Below, in pieces: positions 1-11,000 of a stretch of 64,000 nt of DNA. Source of the stretch: Lumbricus terrestris. Its lineage: Eukaryota > Annelida > Clitellata > Crassiclitellata > Lumbricidae. The first letter of the stretch is position 1, and every line of letters begins with the position of its first letter. A program made the translations under genes and the position numbers. The notes beneath the pieces were generated by a model that was not told where the DNA came from, ran no database searches, and saw only the letters and a list, made by a program, of their open reading frames with translations. The stretch is taken from contig OX457042.1 of NCBI GenBank assembly GCA_949752735.1, positions 23,794,875 to 23,858,874 of the forward strand, in the 5' to 3' direction.

Positions 1-500
1 TTACAAGGTGAAGTGAGAGAAGTCACGTTTTGACTCGAGCGTCGGCATTAGCTGTCGAGAAGCGACGCGTGCACGGATGAAGCCATCTCGCGATTTCTGT
101 CCACAAACAGCTATCGCCATGATGCACAAAATGTCTGAACAACCGCGCACAACCGTATACCTCGTGGACAGCATCTGATCGCTGGCAGACGATCCTAGTA
201 GGTCACGTCTGCGGTCGTCCAAGACCGCCGACGTATCCGACCATGCAACCAAAACTAAAGCCGGCGATCGTGCCTTTCGGGTATATAGCCCATGCATGCG
301 CTTGGAACTGTCTTCCAGCATCAGTTCAAGAAATAAAAACTCAATCTGCTTTTAGAAAACAGTTGACGCTGCACCTGCTTCCGGGCTGTTTGCATTTATG
401 CTAAACTTTGACAATAATATAATTAGGTTATGTTTGTAAAGCATCCTAGAAGTAGCTTTCTACCGACGATGCTATATAAATTGTCTTGATTACAATGGCA
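1..500 (+). mobile_element. 3' end of a non-LTR retrotransposon (LINE), reverse transcriptase C-terminus plus 3' UTR
   Basis: Read on the + strand, 303-404 encodes WNCLPASVQEIKTQ...FRKQLTLHLL and a stop at 402-404. This is the usual ending of LINE ORF2 proteins (W-N-x-L-P followed by a short basic/leucine stretch). Just upstream, one frame away, 200-300 gives ...KTKAGDRAFRVYSPC, the residues that normally precede WNSLP, so a frameshift lies near 300. The 3' UTR (405-500) ends in a TGTCTTGATTACAAT tail that recurs at 24290-24325 and 29424-29452. It is a dead 5'-truncated copy, CR1/L2-like by style; the clade is inferred. Confidence 0.65.
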
Positions 501-508
501 AAAAAAAC

Positions 509-568
509 GAATCTTCGCCTTCTTGGGGGGGCTTAGCCCCCCCTAGCCCCTGATAAACTCCGCCCATG
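509..568 (-). mobile_element. Half copy of a CATGGGCGGAG-ended MITE
   Basis: The stretch ends in CTCCGCCCATG and carries the GGGGGGCTTAGCCCCCC palindrome at about 530-546. It matches one end of the complete elements at 40892-41047 and 54063-54217. The other end is missing. Confidence 0.6.
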
Positions 569-569
569 T

Positions 570-1013
570 CGACAAAAGGAAGCTGCTTCAGCAAGCCAAA
601 CAAATTCAAATTTCGTTGCACATCCTGATAAGAGCATTAGGCTCAGCCAGACTGAAGATCTTCGAGAAATAAATTAATCACAAATAGAAAGTAAGCCTAC
701 CTCCAAGAGATTTCGATGACTGTAACAAATGTGACTGACAGAGATTGGAGTTTTGAACCAAGAAAATGTGAAATTATTGTACAGCATTTAACAATTGTCA
801 ATGAATCAGATAATTCAAAAAAATTCTTTTAAAATCCTTCAAACATTATGATTTATGAGACATGTCACAGTATAAATAATCATTATCTATACTGTGGACA
901 TGTTGACACTGGAGCAGGATCTCATAGCAATCCAGAATTTCGACGTAGATTCTTAAGTGAGAAGCCTTTGAAAATTAGTTGTGGCCCTGGGCCTCCAAAT
1001 CCTGTCATAGGCC
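570..1013 (-). mobile_element. Partial inverted copy of the CAGGGCCTAGGACAGG hAT-like element
   Basis: Bases 570-1013 match, reverse-complemented, the left part of the complete element at 30784-32009: the region with GGCCCTGGGCCTCCAAATCC, the TGTTGACA..GGAGCAGGATCTCATAG block and the TTCGAGAAATAAATTAATCAC block. Only one terminus (ending GGCCCTG near 1015) is present. No coding capacity is seen. Confidence 0.65.
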
Positions 1014-1521
1014 CTGCCTATATGATATTTTATAGGTCCGTGTAATAATCGTTTGCAGCCGTGTAGTAACTGCGCTATAAAATTTTGAAGATAGGATTGG
1101 CACCATTGGCACAGAACGACGAACCGAGCTGGCCAGTCAGCTGCGTTTGTTTAGTTTTCGGTGGGAGTGGCGCAAAAAAGAAAAGGAGCGACGAATAACA
1201 ACAGTCTGGGCTTTAAATTTAAGTTTAGTCGCAATACGGACGCCGAAGAAGTCTTGCTTTGTTGGAAAGATGTTCGCTCACGGAGCAGGAGACGTCTGAA
1301 TTCTACCTGGGACTAATATAGAAGATTCTACCTACTCCTTAATTTTGCCGGGACGGTGTTCGCTCACGGAGCAAGAGACGACGAAATTCTAACCTACTCC
1401 TTCTGCCGAGACGGTGAATTCGAAATTCGTAATATTTTAGGTTAAGCAATAAGTAAAAAATAACGCCTATCATATTGCGTATAGGATATTGGAATAATGT
1501 ATTCAGGGGTAGCCTATCTGT
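1014..1521. other. Non-coding stretch with a ~90-bp imperfect duplication
   Basis: The block TGTTCGCTCACGGAGCA..GAGACG occurs at about 1270 and again at about 1359, each followed by an ATTCTA..CCTACTCCTT segment, so 1265-1420 is a diverged tandem duplication. No gene is recognised. The last 9 bases (1513-1521, CCTATCTGT) are the left target duplication of the next element. Confidence 0.45.
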
Positions 1522-2440
1522 CAGTGTTTAATCTAGTCCCCCCTCCTCTGGGGGGTGGGAAATTGAGGTTTCTGGGGGGAGACAATCGAAGGACGCTCGT
1601 GATGCGCGTAGCACCAGACTGGGAGGGGTAGGGGTATGGGGAGGGGATGTGCCCCTCCAATTAGAAACTTTTTGAATTTCCACATTGCAATGGCAGCATT
1701 TTAAGGTGTCATCTTAACAAAATAGCTACTTTTTCAGTGGCCCATTAGAAACTTTTTGAATTTCCACATTGCAATTGCAGCATTTTAAGGTGTCGTCTTA
1801 ACAAATTAGCTGTACTTTTTGATTAGCCCATTAGAAAATTTTTGAACTTCCACATTGCAATGGCAGCATTTTAAGACGTCATCTTAACAAAATAGCTGCA
1901 CTTTTTAGTGGCCCATTAGAAACTTTTTGAATTTCCACATTGCAATGGCAGCATTTTAAGGTGTCGTCTTAACAAAATAGCTGTACTTTTTCATTAGCAC
2001 ATTAGAAACTTTTTGAATTTCCATATTGTAACGGCAGCATTTTAAAGTGTCAGCTTAACAAAATAGCTGTACTTTTTCAGTGACCCATTAGAAAATTTTT
2101 GAATTTACACATTGCAATGGCAGCATTTTAAGGTGTCATCTTAACAAAATAGCTGTACTATTTCAGTGACCCATTGGAAATTTTTTTAATTTCCACATTA
2201 CAATGGCTGCATTTTAAGGTGTCGTCTTAACATGATAGTATCATATATTATAGTAGTAAATAATGTCCTTATAATCATATAATAATAAATAATATCATGG
2301 TATATTATAACACTTCTTGTAAAACAATGATGAAAACAGTAACTAAAAACCAACATCATTTCGTCAAATTTTTCTGGGGGGGCAAATGTCAATCCTGGGG
2401 GGGGGAACTTCTCCCCCAGAGACGTCTAGATTAAACACTG
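1522..2440. mobile_element. Non-autonomous DNA transposon with 15-bp TIRs and 9-bp target duplication
   Basis: The left end CAGTGTTTAATCTAG (1522-1536) is repeated exactly, inverted, at 2426-2440. Both sides are flanked by CCTATCTGT (1513-1521 and 2441-2449), a 9-bp direct repeat. Most of the interior is the 86-bp tandem repeat annotated separately, bounded by G-rich and C-rich runs. No transposase is present. CAGTG ends are typical of hAT elements, but 9-bp duplications are more typical of Mutator-like elements, so the superfamily is open. A remnant of the same family is at about 34582-34910. Confidence 0.8.
1657..2235. repeat. Minisatellite, about 7 copies of an 84-86-bp unit
   Basis: Units start with ATTAGAAACTTTTTGAATTT at about 1660, 1744, 1830, 1915, 2001, 2087 and 2173 (the last copies diverged). 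Each runs through ACATTGCAATGGCAGCATTTTAAGG to a CTTAACAAAATAGCTG block. Spacing is 84-86 bp. The array lies wholly inside the transposon 1522-2440. Confidence 0.9.
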
Positions 2441-3619
2441 CCTATCTGTAATCTAGCCTCTGTTTGTTGGCTAATTGGTGGCATTCGCGTTAAAGCTAAT
2501 TCTATTTTAATTTGTCCAGAAACCGACCTTTGTAGTTCTATAGGCTTGTGTGCTCATTTGACCTTGGCACCGTGTAGAGATGAAATATTGTCATTTCCCT
2601 GTCAAGACACGAAGTCACGTGTCCTAATAAACTCTGTCATAATCTCGTCCGCTTTTAGCTTAGTCTATAAGGAGTTGACCGTGCAATGGACAATATTATC
2701 GTCCCACCAACAGTTCCTATAGATTATCATCGACTCGAAACTACAACTGCACTATACGACTCGTTTCATGAACGGTCCATAGTCGTAATTTAATTCTGAC
2801 TGCATTGCATAAATTGTATGTACAGTCCTTGGGCATATTACTGCACATCTCACAGTTAAACTATAGATTTCTCTCCGATGCTATCAACAGTTTAATTCCG
2901 AAAATATTTCAGTTGGATACGACCTCCACTATCCACCAACGTTCATCTGGTGGTATTGGCAATGATTTTCCAAACTTTTATACTATTTGTCGGCCAGGGA
3001 TAAGGTGCATTGCTTAGAGGGCATAATATTATATTCGAAATTCATCATGCAGTGAATGTCTCTCTGTTTCCCCTGTATGTTTTGTTGTATTCGTTCTCTG
3101 TGCTTGTAGACATTATCTAAAACTATAAAACACAGTTTGTAATGTGAGCTTGATAAAAAATCTCCTCATCCACGCGACCGATTTTTCCAAATAATTACAA
3201 AACAACTTCTAACCGCCCCATGACAACACTATCGGGATTCGCGATCCAAAAATATTACCTTTTGCCGAGCTTGAAAATTTATTTTTTCTAACCGAATCCT
3301 AGCACTGTTAAAACGCCATTAAATTTTGCTTTCAACCATCATCTTCAGCAAACATTGAGACCATCGATGATATATTGGTGATTGAACCAAGTACATTAAT
3401 GACGTCATGGCCGATTTTAAAATTAGCCTATAGCGCGTTATTCCGTTAATTAATATCTAGATATCGTGTCGTATGTATCAGTAGCCTATTTAAGACGCAA
3501 TAATTTTCGCCGATCGATTTTCAACGAAAAAATAGATTTTTAACCTCACTTTTCGCCGAGGTCAGATCTTTTGGCACGCGGTTTGGCAAAAATGCTGACT
3601 ATAGCGTAAACATGGACGA
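2441..3619. other. Intergenic, no gene seen; carries half of a dispersed inverted repeat
   Basis: No coding region with family resemblance is visible. About 2680-2785 (GTGCAATGGACAATATTATC..ATCATCGACTCGAAACTACAA) recurs inverted at about 5430-5540, so the two are copies of an unidentified dispersed repeat. The rest is AT-rich and anonymous. Confidence 0.4.
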
Positions 3620-3853
3620 GTGGAAGTTGGGTTGAACCGAAAACCTAAATTTCACGGGCAACGCCGGGCACCAAAGGTGGTTAGACTGGGCTGGGGCCGA
3701 TGGAAGAAGGCGAGGTGAGATTGGCGGCGTGGGAGTGGGGTCAGGCGTGGCGGGGGACGAAAACAGAAATTTCCCGGGCGTGGGAGCGGCCTGACTGGGA
3801 AGTGGGAACTAAAAACCGAAATTTCCCGGGCAACGCCGGGTAATTCAGCTAGT
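3620..3853 (+). mobile_element. Helitron-like 3' terminus
   Basis: The segment ends in a short hairpin (CCCGG at 3825-3829 pairing with CCGGG at 3836-3840, 6-nt loop). Eight bases later comes CTAG (3849-3852) followed by T. A hairpin about 10 nt before a terminal CTRR with T as the next host base is the defining 3' end of Helitrons. An internal partial copy of the end motif (CACGGGCAACGCCGGGCA) is near 3650. The 5' TC end could not be placed, so the start given is only where the related repeats begin. Confidence 0.5.
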
Positions 3854-4205
3854 TTCCTATATATTTAAGCAGCCTAATGCTGGTTGCGTGTTGGTTACTT
3901 GTTCATGAGTCTTGCACGTAAATAAAAGTATTTAAACAGTTAGTATCTTAATTAGGTAATAGCTTATGCAACTTTTCATTAAATATAATTCGTCGAAATA
4001 TTTAGCATAAGCTTTCATAACTGATTATTCCTATGTACTCGCTATCTAAATTCAATTTTTTTATCCTGTATATCAATTTCACCTGTATCTCTCCTACGTT
4101 TGCCCTATATATACTGTCTGCCCATCTTAACTGTCCTTTTATTTACCCTACCAATGCTAAGTCGCAAGTATCCTACTGTTTGCCGGTCGTTAGTTTATGC
4201 ATCCA
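3854..4205. other. AT-rich intergenic DNA, nothing recognised
   Basis: Only AT-rich sequence without repeats or coding resemblance is seen between the Helitron-like end and the purine tract. Confidence 0.4.
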
Positions 4206-4660
4206 TTAAATGTAAAGGGAAAAATGGGAAAAGGGAAAAGGGAAAAAAGGGAAAAATGGGTAAAAGGGAAAAATGGGGAAAAGGGAAAAATGGGGAAAAG
4301 GGAAAATGGGGAAAAGGGGAAAATGGGAAAAAGGGAAAAATGGGAAAAAGGGAAAAATGGGGAAAAGGAAAAAATGGGGAAAAGGGAAAAATGGGGAAAT
4401 GGGGAAAAGGGAAAAATGGGGAAAAGGGAAAAATGGGAAAAAGGGAAAAATGGGGAAAAGGAAAAAATGGGGAAAAGGGAAAAATGGGGAAATGGGGAAA
4501 AGGGAAAAATGGGGAAAAGGGAAAAATGGGAAAAAGGGAAAAAGGAAAAAAGGGGGAAAAGGAAAAATGGGAAAAATGGGAAAAATGGAAAAATGGGGAA
4601 AATGGGGAAAATGGGGAAAAGGGAAAAATGGGGAAAAGGGTATAAAATGAAAACTAGGAT
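4206..4660 (+). repeat. Homopurine low-complexity tract, (GGGGAAAA/GGGAAAAATG)n
   Basis: About 450 bp consists almost entirely of G-runs of 3-4 alternating with A-runs of 4-5, with T only in ATGG. All six frames are open only because of this composition (Lys/Gly/Glu or Phe/Pro strings), so they are not genes. A diluted A-rich version continues to about 4770. The tract could adopt triplex or quadruplex structure, which is inference. Confidence 0.95.
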
Positions 4661-4769
4661 TGAAATGGCCAATGGTAAAATGGGACTGAAAGTAAAAGGG
4701 AACACAGGTAAACAAAATGAAAGTGAAAAAATTTAAAGTAAAACAGAATTAAAGTAAGCAAAATGAAAG

Positions 4770-6231
4770 CTGTCCTTTCCATCCGACCATCCGTGGCGTG
4801 TTTATTTCTCCATACCAGTGCATTGAGATTTCTTTAGTCTCAATCACTGCTTAGCATTCACTATGACTACCCGGTACTTCATTGGATAACTTCATTGGAT
4901 AACTTCATAATCTTATTGTGTTGATGGCCATTAGAATTCATTCTCTTCACTTTTACTATTAATCCTGCCGTGGGTGCTATTGCTATTCAATTATTATATA
5001 GGCCTACAAATAAAATAAATAGCAACTAAAAAGTAGATAATGGATTGCAATTTAAAAATTAGAACATAGATGGTAATTGCATGTGGAGCCGGTATGTAAA
5101 TTGTACATTGTATGCATGTTGACCTTGTATTAACGAAAAACAGGGAGCCAGAGTCTGCTTAAAATTATTTAATGATATAACGATAAATAGTGATGCGACC
5201 TATGTGGCCGATAACTTCTATAAAACTTTGTCGAAATCATTGCCTTAAGAAGACCAGACGAACGTTGTTCGTTAGCGGAGTAGGACAACTCCATCCGAAA
5301 TAATTTTCGGAATTCAATGGCTGATAGCAACGCAGTGCAATCCATGGTCTCATTGAGCGATGATCAGTAATGCGACTAAGTACTGTACATGTAATAAAGC
5401 ATGCAGTAAGTATATATAATTACGACTATTGACCGTCCATGGGATTGATTTTTATAGTCCAGTCCTAATTGTAGTTTCGAGTCGATGATAATGCATGGAC
5501 TCTTGTTGGGACGATATTGTCCATTGCACGGTGAAGTCTTTAGAGACTGAGCTACCCGTCAACAAGACTATGATGGAGTTTGGCATTAAGACAAGTGACG
5601 TCTTACACGTCTTGACGAGAGAATGACGAATTTCATCACTGCACGATGGCAAGGTCGAGTGCTAATGCAAGTCTGCAGAAGTAAAACAGTAGGTTGTCTA
5701 GGCGAATAAAAATCGAATTAATTAACGCCGATGCAGGATAGGTAGGATTTTAATGAAGTACTGTAGGTCCTTGCATATTAATTGGGGTGCTTTCTGTATT
5801 TCGTCTTTCTGATCTAAATATTTGTATCCACTGTGTAGAAACTTTTGTAGCTGGTATTTCATGATATAATTATAATGCGACGATTGCACTTTAGTTCAGC
5901 TATAAAGGATTAGACTGCAGCCTGTAAGAACCATAAAATAGATATAAAAATAAAATAGCATATCTGATGTAATGCATCAAGTAAGGAGATTTTGACAATG
6001 CCTTTGGATTCTTGTAGTGCTCAGGTACTGCTTAAGTTCTTGTTCTTTCAGATCTCTGAAGAGCTGATCATGGACTGGGAAACCGTCAAAGATGCGTGGA
6101 ATCTCCAACAATGATCGCCTGGATCCGTGATCGTTTTGGCGTCATGAGGTCTGCTGGGTCTTGGACAACAGCGGGTGATGTATCTCGAACCTCTTGTGAT
6201 CTCGATAGGATTGACTAGCAACACTAACATG
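4770..6231. other. Intergenic DNA, no gene recognised
   Basis: Contains the inverted partner (about 5430-5540) of the repeat at 2680-2785. Otherwise it is single-copy-looking AT-rich sequence. The short open frames lack any family signature. Confidence 0.4.
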
Positions 6232-6488
6232 CATGGGCGCCCGCACATAGGGGCAAGGGCGGCACTGCCCCCCCCCCAGGAAAATTGAAACCTATGTTTT
6301 TTAACTGCTACTTTTGGGTTTTTAACAAATTTCTTTGCATTAATGCACCATTGATACAAATGATAAAAGTCAGAAATCCACATTTAGTCATCTCTATAGA
6401 AATATAACTTTCTGCCTTGCATGTTCAAGCTCTTTCAAAAAACTGCAACAATGACCATTGGATTTCAACCTTCCTGTGGACGCCCATG
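6232..6488. mobile_element. Probable MITE with CATGGGCG / CGCCCATG ends
   Basis: The left end CATGGGCGCCCGCA and the right end TGGACGCCCATG are near-inverted repeats about 257 bp apart, enclosing a run of ten C and an AT-rich core. No perfect target duplication is seen, so the borders are tentative. A fragment of a related end (GCGGGCGCCCATG) is at about 7309-7321. Confidence 0.45.
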
Positions 6489-8036
6489 CAAACAGCAGAC
6501 CTATCGATTATGGCCTACTTAAGTGGAATCCAGCTGTAATGCAATTAATCACAACTGCAATTTAAATTAAATACTAACGCAAAAAGTTGAAAATTTCTCT
6601 AAGTACACTGAAATTTCATCAGGGAGATCTGCTCATTCACCAGCATTGTAATTATATAAACCAAGTCCGTTATAAGCCAGGCTCCATTTTGTCCATTTAC
6701 CAAGCTGCCAGTACAGAATCCAGGGAGGTCAAACTGTAGATAAACTTGGCTCTGGTTATCACGCCTCATGATTTACACCCAAAACTGACAAAGAAATCTG
6801 TTAAAAAGAATTGATACCCACACTCATCTGATCCTCAGATCCTCCACCTTCCTAAACGACACCCGCATTAACAGTTACTCTGGCCCTCTGGCTACCAGAC
6901 TCGGACCTCTTTCTCACTACTCTTGGGAATAGGCTTCTGACTCGATGCAGAACATGTGAAACTGCTGGTGCCCTGCGATTGTCTTTCGAGTGTCGCTTTA
7001 GAAGCAGCTAAAGGAGCAATTGCCCCTTGCAAATGAACACCTTTTTTCGTTCATTTAGATATTCGTTCATTCTATGGAATTATATAGCGCACCTTTAGGA
7101 AACTACTTTTTAACATAGATCTGCTATTTGATTTGTAAAAAATTTCTAAGGAAACTATTCATATTAAAAATTATGCACAAAATGAAACTGAGAAATTTGC
7201 ATAAGAAACCTCTTCGAAAAATACCCGTATTCCTAATTTCCATGCAGCATTGCATTTTCATGCTCTTGCTACTACAAAATTTAATCGTGCCCCCCCTGCG
7301 AAAATTTCTGCGGGCGCCCATGCTAACATGCACCATGTTCTTGTTCTTTCAGGTTCTGTTCTAGTGGCCTGGAACAAAAAAGTGTATGGAGTGCGACCTC
7401 TGGATCCTGAAGACGGCGACGGACTGGGAGATGGCGGAAAACATGTCAAGAATCCGACACCCATTGTCATCGTAGGTCGCGAGGTCAGATGGGTCATGGT
7501 TGGTTATACTGCCGTCTTGTGATCTTCTAGTGGTAGAAATGGTGGCCATACAGACGGCGATAGAATTAGCCACTAATTTACAATGTTCTTGTTCTTTCAG
7601 TTTCTGTTGTAGTGATCCAGAGCATAAACAGGAAAAGTCGGAAGCACACAAGACCTGCTGATCATCTGGCTGGCCTTGCCCCCTTCCCCCAACCAAGTCC
7701 ATATGAACGTCCAACCAATAAAAAATTTTAAAATAAAAACAAAAGTAAAATGTTAAAAAACGCAAAAAAGTAAATAAGCAAAACCAAAAATGTGAAAAGC
7801 AAAAATGTAAAAAAATGGAAAAGTAAAATTGAAAATGAAAGTGAAAATGATTAAAATGAAAAAGAGGTAATCTTTAAAAAAAGTCACATGTAAAAAGTAA
7901 AATGTTAAATTGAATATTGTGATAACTAAAAATTATTTCTAAAACAATAATATTAAAAATGAACAAAAGACCAAAACAAAAATCGCGTTCATTTGCACTT
8001 TGACCCCATTCATTTTTTGTCCCCATTCATTTTTCC
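6489..8036. other. Intergenic DNA with A-rich low-complexity block
   Basis: A-rich, irregular AAAATG/AAAAGT low-complexity sequence fills about 7725-7975. The phrase GTTCTTGTTCTTTCAG occurs three times (about 6039, 7339 and 7583), each followed by a diverged related segment, suggesting copies of one unknown repeat. No gene is recognised. Confidence 0.4.
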
Positions 8037-11000
8037 GGTTTTTTTTCAGGTTCTTTTATTGTCAACGTTGATTGCATTCTTACTGTTTCTGATTCTTTTA
8101 TTGCTTACAAAGATTGTGTTGTTTTAGGTTCTTTTACTGTTAATGTAACTCTTCTTTTTTATGATTCTTTTTTGTTAACGTAATTGTGTTCTTGTAGATT
8201 TAGGTTCTTTTATTGTAAACAATGATTGCATTATAATTTTTTTAAATTTTTTATGCTTGCATAGATTGTGTTGTTGTAGGTTCTTTTACTGTTCATATAA
8301 CTTCTTGTTTTTTAAGGTTCCTTTGTTGTTAACGTAATTGTGTTTTTATTGATTTTAGGTTCTTTTATTGTAAGCAATGATTCCATTCTAATTGTTTCTG
8401 ATTCTTTTATTATTAAGGTTGATTGCATTCTTATTGTATCCGATATTGATTCTGATTCTTTTGTTGTTAGGGTAGTTGTGTTCTTGTTGATTTAGGTTCT
8501 TTTATTGTAAACAATGATTGCATTCTAATTGTTTTTAATTCTTTTATTGTTAACATTGATTGCATTCTCATTAACGAAATTCTTGCTGATTTAGGTTCTT
8601 TTATTGTAAACAATGAATTCTTTTATTAACGCAATTCTTGTTGATTTTGGTTCTTTTATTGTAGATAATTAATTCCTTTATTGTTAGCGTAATTCTGTTC
8701 TTGCTGATTTAGGTTCTTTTATTGTAAACAATGACTGCATTCTAATTGTTTCTGATTATTTTTATTGCTTACCTTGATTGTGTTGTTGTTTTAGGTTCTT
8801 TTACTGTTCATGTAACTGTCCTTGTTTTTTAGGTTCCTTTATAGTTAATGTAATTGTGTTCTTGCTGATTTAGGTCTCTTTATTGTAAACAATGAATTCC
8901 TTTATTGTTAACGAAATTCTTGCTGATTTAGGTTCTTTTATTGTATACAATGAATTCTTTTATTAACGCAATTCTTGTTGATTTAGGTTCTTTTATTGTA
9001 AACAAATAAATTCTTTATTGTTAACGTAGTTCTTGCTTATTTTGGTTCTTTTATTGTAGACAATTCCTATATTCTTAGCGTAATTCTGTTCTTGCTGATT
9101 TAGGTTCTTTTTTTGTAAACAATGACTGCATTCTAATTGTTTCTGATTCTTTTATTGCTTACATTGATTGTGTTGCTGTTTTAGGTTCTTTTACTGTTAA
9201 TGTAACTGTGTCCTTGTTTTTTAGGTTCCTTTATTGTTAACGTAATTGTGTTCTTGCTGATTTAGGTTCTTTTAGTGTGAACAATGAATTCCTTTATTGT
9301 TAACCAAATTCTTGCTGAATTAGGTTCTTTTATTGTAAACAATGAATTCTTTTATTAACGCAATTCTTGTTGATTTAGGTTCTTTTATTGTAAACAATTA
9401 ATTTCTTTATTGTTAAAGTAATTCTTGCTTATTTAGGTTCTTTTATTGTAGACAATTAATTCCTTTATTGTTAGCGTAATTCTGTTCTTGCTGATTTATG
9501 CTCTTTTATTGTAAACAATGACTGCATTCTAATTGTTTCTGATTCTTTTATTGCTTACATTGATTGTGTTGCTGTTTTAGGTTCTTTTACTCTTAATGTA
9601 ACTGTGTCCTTGTTTTTTAGGTTCCTTTATTGTTAACGTAATTGTGTTCTTGCTGATTTAGGTTCTTTTATTGTAGACAGTGAATTCCTTTTTTGTTAAC
9701 GTAATTCTTGCTGATTTAGGTTCTTTTATTGTAAACAATGAATTCCTTTATTCTTAAATAGCGTAATTGTGTTCTTGCTGACTTAGGTGCTTTTATTGTA
9801 AAAAATGATTGCATTCTAATTGTTTCTGATTATCTTATTGCTTACCTGGATTGTGTTGTTTTAGGTTCTTTTACTGTTGATGTAACTATGTTTTTATTTT
9901 TTAGGTTCTTTTATTGTTAACGTAATTGTGTTCCTGCTCAATTATTTTCTTTTTCTTGCAAACAATAATTGCATTCTTGCTGTTTCTGATTCTTTTTTTG
10001 CTTACTAGATTGTGTTGTTGTTTTAGGTTCTTTTACTGTTGGTGTAACTGTGTTCTTGTTTTTTAGGTTCCTTTATTGTTAACGTAATTGTTTTCTTGCT
10101 GATTTACGTTCTCTTATTGTAAAGAAAGAATTTCTTTATTGTTAACGTAATTCTTGCTGATTTAGGTTCTTTTATAGTAAACAATGAATACCTTTATTGT
10201 TAACGTAATTGTGTTCTTGCTGATTTAGATTCTTTTATTGTAAACAATTCCTTTATTGTTAACGAAATTCTTGCTGATTTAGGTTCTTTTATTGTAAACA
10301 ATGAATTCTTTTATTAACGCAATTCTTGTTGATTTAGGTTCTTTTATTGTAGACAATTAATTTCTTTATTGTTAAAGTAAATCTTGCTTATTTAGGTTCT
10401 TTTATTGTAGACAATTAATTCCTTTATTGTTAAAGTAATTCTGTTCTTGCTGATTTATGTTCTTTTATTGTAAACAATGACTGCATTCTAATTGTTTCTG
10501 ATTATTTTTATTGCTTACATTGATTGTGTTGTTGTTTTAGGTTCTTTTACTGTTAATGTAACTGTGTTCTTGTTTTTTAGGTTCCTTTATTGTTAATGTA
10601 ATTGTGTTCTTGCTGATTTATGTTCTTTTATTGTAATCAATGACTGCATTCTAATTGTTTCTGATTCTTTTATTGCTTACATTGATTGTGTTGCTGTTTT
10701 AGGTTCTTTTACTGTTAATGTAACTGTGTCCTTGTTTTTTAGGTTCCTTTATTGTTAACGTAATTGTGTTCTTGCTGATTTAGGTTCTTTTAGTGTGAAC
10801 AATGAATTCCTTTATTGTTAACGAAATTCTTGCTGATTTAGGTTTTTTTATTGTAAACAATGAATTCTTTTATTAACGCAATTCTTCTTGATTTAGGTTC
10901 TTTTATTGTAAACTAATAAATTCTTTATTGTTAACGTAGTTCTTGCTTATTTTGGTTCTTTTATTGTAGACAATTCCTATATTGTTAGCGTAATTCTGTT

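Noticed and set aside
1..321. 106-codon minus-strand open frame
   Set aside because: The + strand of the same bases encodes the LINE reverse transcriptase C-terminus, which explains the codon-like pattern; the minus frame is a shadow.
4100..4736. Several overlapping open frames of 125-181 codons
   Set aside because: All fall on the homopurine simple sequence and are open by composition only (Lys/Gly/Glu or Phe/Pro).
7250..7765. Overlapping open frames of 70-134 codons
   Set aside because: They conflict on both strands, show no conserved motif and run into A-rich low-complexity DNA.
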